A DNA stretch of 64,000 nt. It comes from Ziziphus jujuba (lineage: Eukaryota; Streptophyta; Magnoliopsida; Rosales; Rhamnaceae). A program made the position numbers and the translations under genes. Below are positions 46,606 through 57,020 of the stretch, in pieces. Positions within the stretch are counted from its first letter, which is position 1, and every line of letters starts with the position of its first letter. Location of the stretch: the NCBI RefSeq assembly GCF_031755915.1, contig NC_083382.1, positions 4,030,001-4,094,000 of the forward strand, given 5' to 3'. The notes under the pieces are model-generated. The model was not told the DNA's origin and did not search any database. It worked only from the letters and a program-made list of their open reading frames with translations.

Positions 46606-48030
46606 ATGTGCAAAAAAAATTTCGACCTTATCATTATTATCATTGATTATCGATAGTTAATATTATTATTTACTTTAATTGGAAAGTATATCGATATTTC
46701 TTTACACGATGTTGTCATAAAATATAAAAATTCTATATTTCTAACATCTATGTGTGAATGTTTTTAAATCGGGATTAATTAAAGTAAAAAATCTTGTACA
46801 AATGGACACACTCGAGTTATTCTTAATTTATTGTATGCTCAAAATTTTGTACAAATGACTTTGTAGAACAAAACGTTTGTCAAGCATGAATTTTGAGCAA
46901 TTACCCAAAAAAAATAAACAAATAAAAGGAAAAGCATAAATTTGAGTAGAGTAATTGAAGATACCAATTTATTTGGCAAGTTGTTTGATTACAAATTGAT
47001 GCTATAAAAAAGCTAAATATTATTATTATTATTATTATTATTTGAAAAATTAATGTTTCTCATTTTCGGTAATGTTAGGAATAGATAGGCAATGCAAATA
47101 CTTTTGGTTAAGGATAAGCATGGAAAGTTTTACAATGGGATCATGATGTTAGTCTAGTTTAAAAGAATTTTGATGTGAAGTTCCACATCGGTTGGAAAGA
47201 GGTTGTGGATATTTTTTTCTTGAAACGCGTTCTTATGAGGGAAGTAAAACTATAAGGGGTAGAATTGGGTTCATCACCTAGCTTTCAAAGCAGATATTAC
47301 CTCGATTGAGCCTGGGAAGTCCGGACCAGTAGGACTGGCAAGTGAGGGATGAGACCCCTAACTATTGAGATGCATTTTAAACCTTTGAAAGCTGGACAAT
47401 ATCTCATACAGATAGAGTGAACTATTACATTTCACTTATTGTTATATACGATAATCACCAATTAAATTTGTTAATATAATTATTACTTATTGACTATATA
47501 CTTAATTAAATAAATAATTAATGCTTTATTGATAAGAATAAATTCATAAAAATTTTAATTTTTATATAGTCGTCCAATTATTTAAATTTATATGAAAAAG
47601 TAAACTATTTTATTAGATTAATAAGTAATTATTACATTTTATATATATATATACATATATTTGTTATTATAGATAAAATTATTTATCATGATAAATGATA
47701 ATTAAATCTGTACAATTTGACAACTGGTACTGGATTATACTCTTTCATATAGTAGAGACTTCCTCCACAATAGCATTTTCTTCTTTTTTGTTTTTTGTTT
47801 TTTTGTTTTTTTTTTTTTTTGTTTTTTTTTTTTGTGTTTTTTTTGGTAATATACATGTATATATATATAGTACATGAGTTGTTTTCACGATTTGAATGAC
47901 TACCATGATTACGAGAAATGTTATACAACTTAGCATAATCAATATAAGAAGTGAAAAATAATTTGGATTTTAAGGAATAGACTCCAAATTATAAAAAGCT
48001 AATTAATTAATTAATTAAGGCAAGTAGCGA
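46606..48030. other. AT-rich intergenic DNA
   Basis: Contains the possible LTR fragment at 47165-47415, a (ATT)n tract near 47020-47041 and T/G-rich low complexity at 47785-47845. No gene otherwise. Confidence 0.45.
47165..47415 (+). mobile_element. Possible small LTR-retroelement (TRIM-like) remnant
   Basis: AAGTTCCACATCGGTTGGAAAG, then GGGTTCATCACCTAGCTTTCAAAGCAGA followed by GGTC-poor text TTACCTCGATTGAGCCTGGGAAG. The first block resembles the start region of many plant small LTR elements and the second a degraded primer-site region. No LTR pair or target duplication was identified, so this rests on resemblance only. Confidence 0.3.
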
Positions 48031-48354
48031 TCAGGAAAGCGAATGCTCAGAAAGCGAATGCAACAGTCGGCAGAAAACCCTTCTAGCATTTTGAGAGGGC
48101 ATGGAACACCCAACGTTTAGATCCTTAGAGAACTCACAATAGCATTGTCTTTGCTCTCTCACATTCCGGCAGCAATTGCTTGACGGTGACGTCCATGTTG
48201 TGATTGCCGTTATGCAGGGTTCCATCTTCAGTAGGCTGCAAATATGATCATCTGCCGCCTCCGGTGCCACATGATAATGTGTGCTAGAAAATATTATCAA
48301 TGTTATCGCAGCTACCAAACACAATCTAACACAGCACATTATTGTATTCTTCAT
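48031..48354 (-). CDS. Type-2 nsLTP-like protein, divergent C-terminus
   Basis: The start chosen is ATG 48354 (MKNTIMCCVRLCLVAAITLIIFSS), which gives a signal peptide; an upstream in-frame ATG (48429) lies next to the TATA box and is unlikely. The mature part follows type-2 nsLTP spacing: Cys, 7 residues, Cys, 13 residues, CysCys, 8 residues, Cys-Tyr-Cys. The segment before the seventh cysteine has 21 residues where the family has about 23, and carries an extra cysteine. After NARRVFC the canonical CGVPFPxC end is missing: the protein ends RLLHSLSEHSLS. The eighth cysteine is therefore lost or replaced. Type-2 nsLTPs are small secreted lipid carriers. It may be a diverged paralogue of the gene at 56444-56731 or a decaying gene. 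Confidence 0.7.
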   Translation of the reverse strand: MKNTIMCCVRLCLVAAITLIIFSSTHYHVAPEAADDHICSLLKMEPCITAITTWTSPSSNCCRNVREQRQCYCEFSKDLNVGCSMPSQNARRVFCRLLHSLSEHSLS

Positions 48355-48428
48355 CTCCATTAATGATATTGAGAGACAGAGAAGACATAGATTAGGAGGA
48401 TAGTTGGGCAGGAATTCCTGACTGAGCA

Positions 48429-48436
48429 TTTATATA
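48429..48436 (-). promoter_or_regulatory. Probable TATA box of the nsLTP-like gene
   Basis: TATATAAA on the minus strand about 75 bases upstream of the chosen ATG, preceded by a CT-rich stretch. Confidence 0.55.
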
Positions 48437-48726
48437 GAGAGAGAGTTCATTGATAAACACTAGGGAGGCCATGGCAACTCTTTGTGACCCATCCAAATTA
48501 ACGATAATATATATTGCCTCTTCACTAGTGTGAAAAGGAGCTCCTAGCGAGCTCTGTTTGATATTGACATGTCAATTATCATTGGTTTATATGTTTGTTT
48601 GTCTGTTTTGACCTTTTGATTAGCTCAAAACTTTTTTATCAACGAAATAAATTAATATCACTCCTTTCAACATTATTAGTATTTATTGGATGCCTTAAAA
48701 CGGATAAGTTTTTAGCTGTGACTTAG

Positions 48727-48771
<45 letters not shown>

Positions 48772-49415
48772 GGTTTTGTGATTGTGAGAGAGGAGATACC
48801 ATACTTTTAAATCTTTTATTTTTATTTTTATGTATTATAATTTATATGATGTATATTTTATTAATCATATATTTCTTGAATGATCAAAGCCATTTAATTA
48901 TCTGCTCAAATAAGAGAAGAATTCAACGACCTAATATGGCCTTAATATTTATTTATTTGCCTGGTGGACCTTAATGAATAATAAAATAGGAAAAGACAAA
49001 AAGAAAATAAAAGATTGACAAGTTAGATATACGGCAATTTTTTTTTTTTTTTTATGGATCATATACATCGCAATTAAGTAACAAGTATACATTTTTGCCC
49101 CCCAAAAAAAAAAATAATAATAATAACAAGTATACATAATTCTAAATAATTAGTTGGCCGGAAAGTAGTATCGACTCTTACAGTTTCTTTTTTTTTCTTT
49201 TTTCTTTTTTTTTGGGGAGAGGGTGGGGGGGTGTCATACGCTTATGGGCTAATGTAGTACTATTATTGTTACTAAAACTATATTATTATTATAAAGACAA
49301 AAAAAGTATATTATTATTAATATTTTTGTAAATATTACCGTACAACAGAATCGAAAATAAAACTTTTAACTTATTAACTCAGTTGTTCCAATTATGAAAT
49401 TAATTTATCACACCC
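48437..49415. other. Intergenic DNA with (AT)n tract
   Basis: (AT)n at 48727-48769 and several homopolymer runs. No gene seen. Confidence 0.5.
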
Positions 49416-49422
49416 ACCGACA
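49416..49422. repeat. Target duplication of the TIR element, left copy (ACCGACA)
   Basis: ACCGACA before GGGAAAAA here and directly after the right terminus at 53063-53069. If the terminal GGG/CCC is assigned to the flank, a longer match CCCACCGACA is possible. Confidence 0.75.
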
Positions 49423-49530
49423 GGGAAAAAACTCTAATACTCCCGGAGTATTGAGCAAGTGGATACTCCTTCCATTAGGTAAAGGACATTTGGACAAACT
49501 CTGCCACATCATTCTACTAAAATCCAGCTG
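49423..49530 (+). repeat. Left terminal inverted repeat
   Basis: Pairs with 52955-53062. Confidence 0.8.
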
Positions 49531-49734
49531 TAAAACTGATTAACAGACGTCAACGTTAAACGTCGTCTTCCTCCCTCTCCAACTCTAAACCTCATCTTCT
49601 TCCTCTTTCTCACATCACAAAAGAAAAACCGAAAGTTACCTTCAAAAATCCATAAATGTAGAACCATCTAATACTCAGATGAGGCGCAGTCGAGATTTGG
49701 CCCTCTTTCAGAAACAACCAAAAAAAAAAAAAAA

Positions 49735-51124
49735 GAAGTGGGGGAGCTTAGAGGTACCATACAAGACACCAACGAGGCCAACACCGAGGCGTGGCGTCAA
49801 GAAAGCCAAGCTTTCCAAACAAAGGTAATGGAAACCTTGTCCCTTATGCAAGAAGAGTTTAGAGGAGACACGTGAGGATTGGGCGTTATGCAAGAGAGCT
49901 GCAACTAGTGGCACCGTCACTACCCAACAAATAGTCTCTACTCCAAGGGTAGATGCTCCCAAGCCCAAGGAGTTTAGTGGGAGAAGGGATGCAAAGGAGT
50001 TGGACAACTACATGTGGCATATGGAACGGTACTTTGAAGCCTTGGATTTCCAAGACGAGAAGCAAAAGGTAAACACCGCTACCCTCTATCTTACTAATCT
50101 TGCTGCGATATGGTGGCGTAGAAAGCATGAAGAAATGAAGAAAGGCATATGCGCTATCAATTCTTGGGAAGATTTAAAGAGTGAATTGAAGAAGCAATTC
50201 TATCCCGAGAATGTGGCGAATGATGCTAGGAAACGCATGAAGGAGTTGAAGCACCAACGATCCATCCGGGAATATGTGGAGCAATTCTCTGGGTTAATGC
50301 TCCAAATTCCTAACATGAGTGAGGAGGATCTCCTTTTCAACTTCATGGATGGGTTGCAACCGTGGGCATGCCAAGAGCTTCAATGAAGGGGAGTACAAGA
50401 TATTTCCACTGCCCTCACTACGGCCGAAACGCTTGTCGAATATAGGCGAGGTGAGTGTTCCAACCCTAAGCCTAAGAATAATTATATTAAAGGTGGGGGA
50501 GCCAAGTTCCATAAAACTCCCCAAAGTAAGGAGTTTCCAAGAAGGCCACCACTACCTAACAAAGATTGGAAGAAAGGAGGCAAGCCCGAATTCAAGCCGA
50601 AGGAAAATTGCTTCTTATGTGATGGTCCCCATTGGGCTAGAGATTGTCCGAAGAGGAAGTCCTTAAGTGCCATGCTCGAAGAGAGGGAAACTCAAGAGCA
50701 CACACAAATGGGTTGTCTACAACTCCTCAACTCACTGAAGGTTAGTCCAATCCCAACCAACAATACGAAGAACAACTCCCTAATGTACGTGGCGGCACGT
50801 ATCAACGGGAAAGATGCCCAAGTCATGGTAGACACCGGCGCATCTCACAACTTCATAAGGAAGGAGGAGGCCATGAGGCTTGGCCTTAAACTCAACAAAG
50901 GTCAAGGGTGGTTGAAAACTGTGAATGCGGAGGCTAAACTGCTAGATGGCATGGCCCGTAACGTGGAGTTGCACCTTGGCACTTGGCAAGGTAACGTAAA
51001 CTTCTCCATTGCTCCTATGGATGATTTTGATATTGTACTTGGCATGGAATTCCTTAGGCAATTCAATGTGTTCCCACTCCCTCGCTACAACACGGTGTGC
51101 ATAATGGAGGGAGCCCTTGCATGA
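49735..51124 (+). pseudogene. Gypsy chromovirus gag and protease
   Basis: The frame is open from about 49890 (KRAATSGTVTTQ, FSGRRDAKELDNYMW) with one stop at 50384-50386 and then to 51124. It carries the Gag core (LTNLAAIWWRRKHEEM, WEDLKSELKKQFYPEN), a zinc knuckle CFLCDGPHWARDC, and an aspartic protease with VDTGASHNFI near 50829. An upstream frameshift near 49870 and the end frameshift near 51111-51118 break the polyprotein. No 5' LTR or primer site is visible to the left; the sequence begins after an A-run at 49719-49733. Confidence 0.85.
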
Positions 51125-51906
51125 TTCCAACAATGCACAAGCCAAGTACTTCCAACCGCCTCTCCGCCATACAACTCAAGAAAGGAGTAAAGAAAGGGGA
51201 GCCTACATTCCTTGCTACTCTACGCGAGGAAGAAGAAGTTACTTCCAAGGAGCCACTGAAGGAGGTTAGCCAAGTCCTTGAGGAGTTCAAAGATGCATGC
51301 CACCACAACTACCTAAAAAAACTTCCACCAAGGAGGGAGGTGGATCATTGCATAGAGTTGGATCCCGGTGCAAAACCACCTGCAAAAGCAACCAAGAAAA
51401 TGAAGAAATGGGCCGACACAAAAAGAAGGCACGTGAAGTATCAAGTGGGAGACTTGGTGTTCATCAAAATCCTTTCATCCCAACACAAGTCTACCCGAGG
51501 ACTACACAAAGGCCTTGTTCGCCGATACGAGGGACCATTTCCAATCATCAAGAAGGTGGGCAAGGTATCTTATAAGGTAGAGTTACCTTCTACACTCAAA
51601 CTTCACCCGGTCTTCCATGTAAGTTGTCTAAAGCCATACTACAAAGATGAGGAAGACCATACAAGAGGGGAGTCCAAGCGAGCACCAATAGGTGTCTACA
51701 ACACTTATGACAAGGATGTGGATAGCATATTAGCCGATCGAATAGTTCGTGGAAGGGATAACCATCCGAGACATGAGTACTTGGTGAAATGGAAGGGACT
51801 ACCCAATAGCGAAGCAAGTTGGGAACCTGCTGATGCACTTTGGCAATTCAAAGATCATATTCAAAGGTTCAAGGAAGAAGGCGCGACGAGGGCGTCGCGA
51901 AATTAG
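51119..51906 (+). pseudogene. Gypsy pol remnant: RT leader fused to integrase C-terminus with chromodomain
   Basis: Open frame 51097-51906. Gypsy sequence starts at about 51111 (GSPCMIPTMHKPSTSNRL), passes through the pre-RT region to LPPRREVDHCIELDPGAKPP, then jumps at about 51390 to MKKWADTKRRHVKYQVGDLV, the integrase C-terminal domain. Palm, RNase H and integrase core are all gone. It continues with KLHPVFHVSCLKPY and ends in a chromodomain (ILADRIVRGRDNHPRHEYLV, KWKGLPNSEASWEP; about residues 209-258 counted from 51097), which marks a chromovirus. The deletion is in frame, leaving a 788-base frame without stops. Confidence 0.85.
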
Positions 51907-51917
51907 GTGGGGGAGAG
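51906..51917 (+). other. Gypsy polypurine tract
   Basis: GGTGGGGGAGAG directly precedes the LTR start TGTCACG. Confidence 0.8.
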
Positions 51918-52022
51918 TGTCACGTTCCGCATGAAAATGGAGGAATCCTTGAGGCATATTCGGAATATTCAAGACTCTCCATGAGAATGCATGATAATTC
52001 AAGAGAAATCTGGAGGGGTCCG

Positions 52023-52205
52023 GAAGATTCTAGAAGCTTCTAGGTAAGAGAATTCTAGAAAGTTATAGATGATTCAAGAGAAGTCTAGAAGGTTCTAGAT
52101 GACTCAAGAGATCTCTGGAAGGTTCTAGAATACTATAGAACAATCTAGGACATATGTACCTTTCTAGAACATTCTAGGATCATGTAGTAAGATGGCCTTC
52201 TAGAA
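52023..52205 (+). promoter_or_regulatory. Cluster of heat-shock elements in the Gypsy LTR
   Basis: Perfect alternating pentamers: GAAGATTCTAGAAGCTTC (52023-52040, four units), GAAGGTTCTAGAA (52118-52130, three units), TTCTAGAACATTC (52162-52174, three units). Two-unit sites: TTCTAGAA at 52053-52060, GAAGGTTC at 52088-52095, TTCTAGAA at 52198-52205. HSF trimers bind nGAAnnTTCn arrays; the cluster lies 100-290 bases upstream of the TATA box. Confidence 0.75.
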
Positions 52206-52309
52206 TAGTCCATAGAAATATCTAGGAAAATTATCTAGAATCTTATCCAGGATAGTGCCATGTGTGCAAGGTCTAGAATGTTGTATCCTCGTACTACGTG
52301 CCAAGCCCT

Positions 52310-52318
52310 CTATATAAA
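52310..52318 (+). promoter_or_regulatory. TATA box of the Gypsy LTR
   Basis: CTATATAAAGGGGG marks the probable U3/R promoter. Confidence 0.7.
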
Positions 52319-52954
52319 GGGGGTGAACCCTCATTTGTAGGATGAACATCCAACCATCCAACAATCCAAGCATATCCAAGAATTCCCACATTCACTTGTA
52401 AAGCTCTCCTCTAAGCAATATACTTTCATTCTTCCAAACTCTCTTTGTGCTCTAGCTTTCTTTGCTTAGCTTTCTCTTTTAGTGGGCAAAAGGCTTACTT
52501 AGTTGCAACAAAGGGTCGGAATAGCAACTAAGGCCGCACGACTTGAAGGGTAAACAAACAAGTCCGTGACAAGACCCTTTTTTTGTTTTCTCTAAGTTTT
52601 TTTAATTATTATCTTTTTCAATCAGTTTTACATGCTGGATTTGACTTTTGATTTTTTGGGTGGGTTTCCTGCGTTGTAGCTGCTATTATTTTTTTGGGAT
52701 TTTTTTTTGGTTTTGTTTCTTTTTTTTTTTTGTTTTTTTAAATTCTGGTGGCTGTGGTACATATTAAAATAATTTATTTTCACTGCGTTTAGAATGTTTT
52801 ACATAACTTAAAAAATATATAACAATATAAATAGACATCCGAACTGACTGAAGAAGAAAGAAATATTGGAGATGAGATTGGCTTTTAAGGACTACGATTC
52901 GGTTCGGATGGCCTTTCGTCTTTCAAGGTTAACGTGGTTTTTTTAACGGTGTCA

Positions 52955-53062
52955 CAGCAGTTTAGTTATGCGGCTGATGTGGCATTGTTTGTCCAAATGT
53001 CCTTTATTTAATAGAGGAAGTATCCACTCACTCAGTACTGCTGGAGTATTAGAGTGTTTCCC
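52955..53062 (-). repeat. Right terminal inverted repeat
   Basis: Pairs with 49423-49530. Confidence 0.8.
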
Positions 53063-53069
53063 ACCGACA
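53063..53069. repeat. Target duplication of the TIR element, right copy (ACCGACA)
   Basis: Matches 49416-49422. Confidence 0.75.
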
Positions 53070-55246
53070 GACCTATGTAGGACCCGGTGGGACGATCGCC
53101 CCTTCAAATTTTTTAATTTTTCTTTTTATTTTCATTACTTATATCACTATTTGCCCTATTTTCCATTGTTGTGCCCCCTTCCATCCGTGTTTGGATTTTT
53201 CATTTTGGTAATTCCCCCACCAACCAAGCCTGCTAACTGCTTTTGAATTTTTTTAATATTATTCTCTTTTTTTTTTTAATAATTTGTTTCATTTATCTTT
53301 TTTTTTTTCCCCTAAGAATTTGTTTCATTTATCTAAACCATCATCTTTGCATATATTTATGATATCTTTCTCATTTATCTACTTTTTATTTTTAATATCT
53401 CATTTATCTAAAATTATATTTGTAATAGTCATTGCCATTTTTTTAAGTTATATCATGCTTCATATGTTAAAAAAAAAATTATATCATGCTTATTTAATTA
53501 TTATTACTATTTATAGTTGAAACTAGAAAAATAAATTTATAATTGACACTAGAAATATACTTCTGAACAATATAATATTTATTCAATTACTCTTTGATTT
53601 ATTGCACATCGAAATTTATGAAAACTTTTGGTTATAATGAAAATTTTCTTTCATCATTTTTTCAATTATTTTTGTGGTTAATCTTATAAATTTAAAATAT
53701 ATATTAAATTTGGAACAATTATGAAGAAGCACTTGTAAATAAAACATTCATTTCATCGTCATTAGAGGTTAATGTTTTAAAAAGGTTTTGTTAGCCTTGC
53801 AATCCGTTTACATTATCTTTGTTTCAAAGAATAAATTTATTTTAGTAAATTAATTTTCTAATTAGTTAGACCATGTATAGCTAAATTTGTTGCATTTTTA
53901 TCTATATTATTATTCCTTCAAAATACTATTGGAAAATATTTGATAATTAATTTTGTAATGGTGGTTCCTCTAAAATAAATTTCATTTATGTTATTTTAAA
54001 TAGGTATATATCATTTATGTTGCAGTATCATGGCGTACCCACGGACAACAAGAGACTTTACATAAATAGTTGGAGTGAAGTTATTTTTATTTGAATAGAA
54101 GAAGGAGCCATATTGACTTCCACCTTTTCTCATTGCTATGCTTCATCTACTTAATCAATATATTCTCTTTCTTTCTTTTTTTTTTCTTTTTTTTTTTTTT
54201 TCTGTCAACAAAGAAAAAGAAAAAATAGAAGAGAAAAAAGATAGGTGGAGAGAAGTGTAATAGAAATTTTAATTAAAATTAAACTTTGGCTACGCTCCTG
54301 CAAAGTTCAATGTATCTCGTGTACGAGGTTTTGAAGCATCTTTGTTTTTAAAAGTTGTAATTAATATTCAAGACTAGTGTTCCCCCTCGTAGAATTCTAA
54401 TATTTGTTTTGTTTTTTTTTTTTTTTTTTTCGCCTTTTTTTTAACCATAATATTTTCATCGTTGGGTTGGATATTGAAATCTTCTTGTATGTACGGAGAT
54501 AGTTTGCAATACTACAGCCGGATTTTAATTGGACCAAGGCTTCTGGAAAGAGTGTGGACCTACTCTCTGGTTATTTGACTGGGCTTGGTTGAACTTTTCA
54601 GATGTCCATCATGGTAAGTCAATTGATTACAATTCGAGCAAAATAATAATAATAATAATAATATAAGGATTACAATGTTTTAATTCCTTCCCATAGGAGG
54701 AATTGATTCGAGGAATTCAATTCAATGGACGGAAATTTAATTTGGAGCCCATACGTAGTACCTCTTAGACCTAATAACACTATTAAGTCTCTGCGGGTAT
54801 ATTTAAGTGTTAAAAATTACTGTTTTTATGATCCAAATTTCAATCCATCCATCTTAAGTAGGGATACAAAATAGGAAAGATGAAACATGGAAGAGAGATG
54901 GAAAAAATTAATGGGATAGAAATATTTATATTTTTCCCTTTATTGTTTAGAATGATATGAAAGATGAAAAATTATTTTCTATCCTTCATATGGTATAAAA
55001 ATGAAAAACGAGAGGAAAGAAAAATTTTTTAGACAAATTTAGCTATTTTGTATTCAATAAACGTTTTTTCTTCCAATAATATTTTTACATGTAAAGAGAT
55101 TATTTTGGATGAAAAACTCAACCTTTAATTTTCTATTCATCCTTTTCTTTTTCCTAATTAAACAACCATCCTATTTTCCCTCATTATATTTTTCCTCAAT
55201 CTTTTTCTTTTCTTCCACTTTTCCATCGTAACAAAAAAAATGTCAA

Positions 55247-55278
<32 letters not shown>

Positions 55279-56443
55279 AATGTATCTAAACCAATATAAA
55301 TTATTAACAACAATATTCCAAAAAAAAAAAAACTTGTAATTAAATTTAAAATAATTCTTGAATATTATTAATCTTCGTTCTTGAATATTCTAATAAATAA
55401 TTTGGGCAAACAATCTTTTAACCGCTAGGTTTCTTTCTTTTAGACAAATTCTTTTCTTTCTTTTAATCTTTAATTAGAATGTTATTTTTCAATAATTGAA
55501 CGACTAGATCTAGCTTGGACGTATTTTTGTCGGTATGTTTTCAGAGATAGGGACTTTTGGGTGAACGTGTCTCTTGTGTGTGAACACTTGTGGGTTGCAC
55601 TCGTGTTGTGTGTGTTCAATCTTTATCTTAAAGTTTTTGGGTTTATCAACTTGGCAAATCAAATTAATAAGAAAGAATTAACTGTGCAAAGGGAAAATTA
55701 ACAGGAAGACCTTATCAATAAAATTACAAAAGTGGAAAAAAGAAAATAAAGTGTTTTGTGCTAGCTTGTTTGTTTCTCTCTAACATCCCAGACATTATCC
55801 TTCTACTTTTAAAATCACAACATAGTCAACATTTCTTGGTTATTAGACCTTTATTTTCCAAGGAAGATTTGTAAATCATGAAATGGAAATCCAATATCTG
55901 TGTACTATTAAATTAACTTGAGTGCTCGATGGCTTGGCATTCATATTTAACAAAAAACCAAATTAATTAATCACATCAAATTTGTTAACTGCTGCGGCAA
56001 TGATTTTGGAATATGCACTTCTTTTTTCCTCTTTTTTTTTTCTTTTTTTTTTTTTTTTTAAGTTGTAAATGACTGGAATATCCATTTGAAGTAGAATAAT
56101 CATCCCAAATATAATAATTAATTATAAGCAGAATACGTATATATATTTTCAGTCTTATAATTATAATTTCACATTACAACCAAGAAATCATGAACTTCAA
56201 CTGCGATACATACCCTTATTAGAGCAAATTAAGAGCTACACCATGTTCCAAATGAACATACATAGAGTTGGCAATACACCAAGTTTTTATTCATTAGTTC
56301 TCATATTCATATGCTATAAAAGCTCAGCACCACTCGATCATGAAGAAAACCATAGGTTTTGCTTTGTATATATATATATATATGTAGATCGGCTGACCAT
56401 ATTTATTATCAAACAAACACAGAATATATTAATAAATTGAGAA
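53070..56443. other. AT-rich intergenic DNA
   Basis: T/C-rich low complexity at 53100-53520 with a direct repeat of AATTTGTTTCATTTATC (53281 and 53318), long T-runs (54176-54200, 54413-54430, 56030-56059), (TA)n at about 55249-55274. No gene seen. Confidence 0.5.
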
Positions 56444-56731
56444 TCAACAATTGGGGAATGGAACTCCACAGGTGGATGCAACTTTTCTGGCATTAGGAGA
56501 GTTAACATACTGCTTGAGATTAGGATCCTTAAGGTAGCCACAGAGGCATGACTTCTGTTGCCTCAGCTTGCTGCAGCATAAGCTTGACGGCGGTGACGAC
56601 GACGTAATCGCCGCTATACATGGGCTCAGCTCCGTCGGGCTGCATGTAGCAGCCTCAGCCACCGGAGCTTCGCTTAGAAGCGCCACCGCCACCATGGCCA
56701 CCGCTATCACTACAAAAGACAGACACTTCAT
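56444..56731 (-). CDS. Type-2 non-specific lipid-transfer protein
   Basis: 95 residues. Signal peptide MKCLSFVVIAVAMVAVALL ends near AEA. The mature protein has all eight cysteines with type-2 spacing: Cys, 7, Cys, 13, CysCys, 8, Cys-Leu-Cys, 23, Cys, 6, Cys, ending CGVPFPNC. The internal SPCIAAITSSSPPSSLCC and NSPNARKVASTC blocks are family signatures. Four disulfides form a small helical secreted fold that binds lipids in the apoplast. Single exon, complete. TATA box at 56829-56836. The diverged relative at 48031-48354 has the same strand. Confidence 0.92.
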   Translation of the reverse strand: MKCLSFVVIAVAMVAVALLSEAPVAEAATCSPTELSPCIAAITSSSPPSSLCCSKLRQQKSCLCGYLKDPNLKQYVNSPNARKVASTCGVPFPNC

Positions 56732-56828
56732 CTTGTATTTTTCACAATATTTTTTCTGATGATGAATAAATATTGAAAAGCCAGCTAGCTAATTTTGTGG
56801 CGCAATATTTGGGGCAGGGCTCTTGTTC

Positions 56829-56836
56829 TATTTATA
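56829..56836 (-). promoter_or_regulatory. TATA box of the type-2 nsLTP gene
   Basis: TATAAATA on the minus strand about 98 bases upstream of the ATG. Confidence 0.65.
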
Positions 56837-56867
56837 GAGGGGGACTCTGCCATGTGAAAACATGAAA

Positions 56868-57020
56868 TTTAACCCGAAGATGCGACCTTTGCTTTTAACA
56901 TCAATACGGTAACCGTGTTTCAAGGGTAGGAAGTAGAACAGCCAATTTAGAAAAATTATACCTCTTATATTTGATTATTGAAAATTATCCCGAAGATGTG
57001 ACCTTTGCTTTTCTTTGTTA
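56868..57020. repeat. Direct repeat in the nsLTP upstream region
   Basis: CCCGAAGATGCGACCTTTGCTTTT (about 56874) recurs as CCCGAAGATGTGACCTTTGCTTTT (about 56990). May be promoter duplication; function unknown. Confidence 0.65.

Larger units (their letters stand above)
51918..52571 (+). repeat. Gypsy 3' LTR with heat-shock elements
   Basis: 654 bases, TGTCACG...GTGACA, right after the polypurine tract. It contains a cluster of TTCnnGAA-type motifs (52023-52205) and a TATA box at 52311. No matching 5' LTR was seen inside the TIR element. Confidence 0.82.
49423..53062. mobile_element. Long-TIR, Mutator-like element carrying a rearranged Gypsy retrotransposon
   Basis: The left end, GGGAAAAAACTCTAATACTCC...AAAGGACATTTGGACAAAC...TGCCACATC, has its inverted partner at the right end (53062 downward: GGGAAACACTCTAATACTCC...AAAGGACATTTGGACAAAC...TGCCACATC). 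Clear pairing spans about 105 bases and weaker pairing about 150. A 7-base (possibly 10-base) target duplication flanks it. Long TIRs with a duplication of about 9 bases are typical of Mutator-like elements, but no transposase is present, so the superfamily is inferred. The interior is mostly Gypsy chromovirus sequence. Confidence 0.75.

Noticed and set aside
47165..47415. Cassandra-type TRIM carrying 5S rRNA
   Set aside because: The ACATCGG start block is similar to small LTR elements, but no 5S rRNA sequence is present.
50294..51308. Minus-strand frames of 63-81 residues
   Set aside because: Antisense shadows of the Gypsy gag-protease region.
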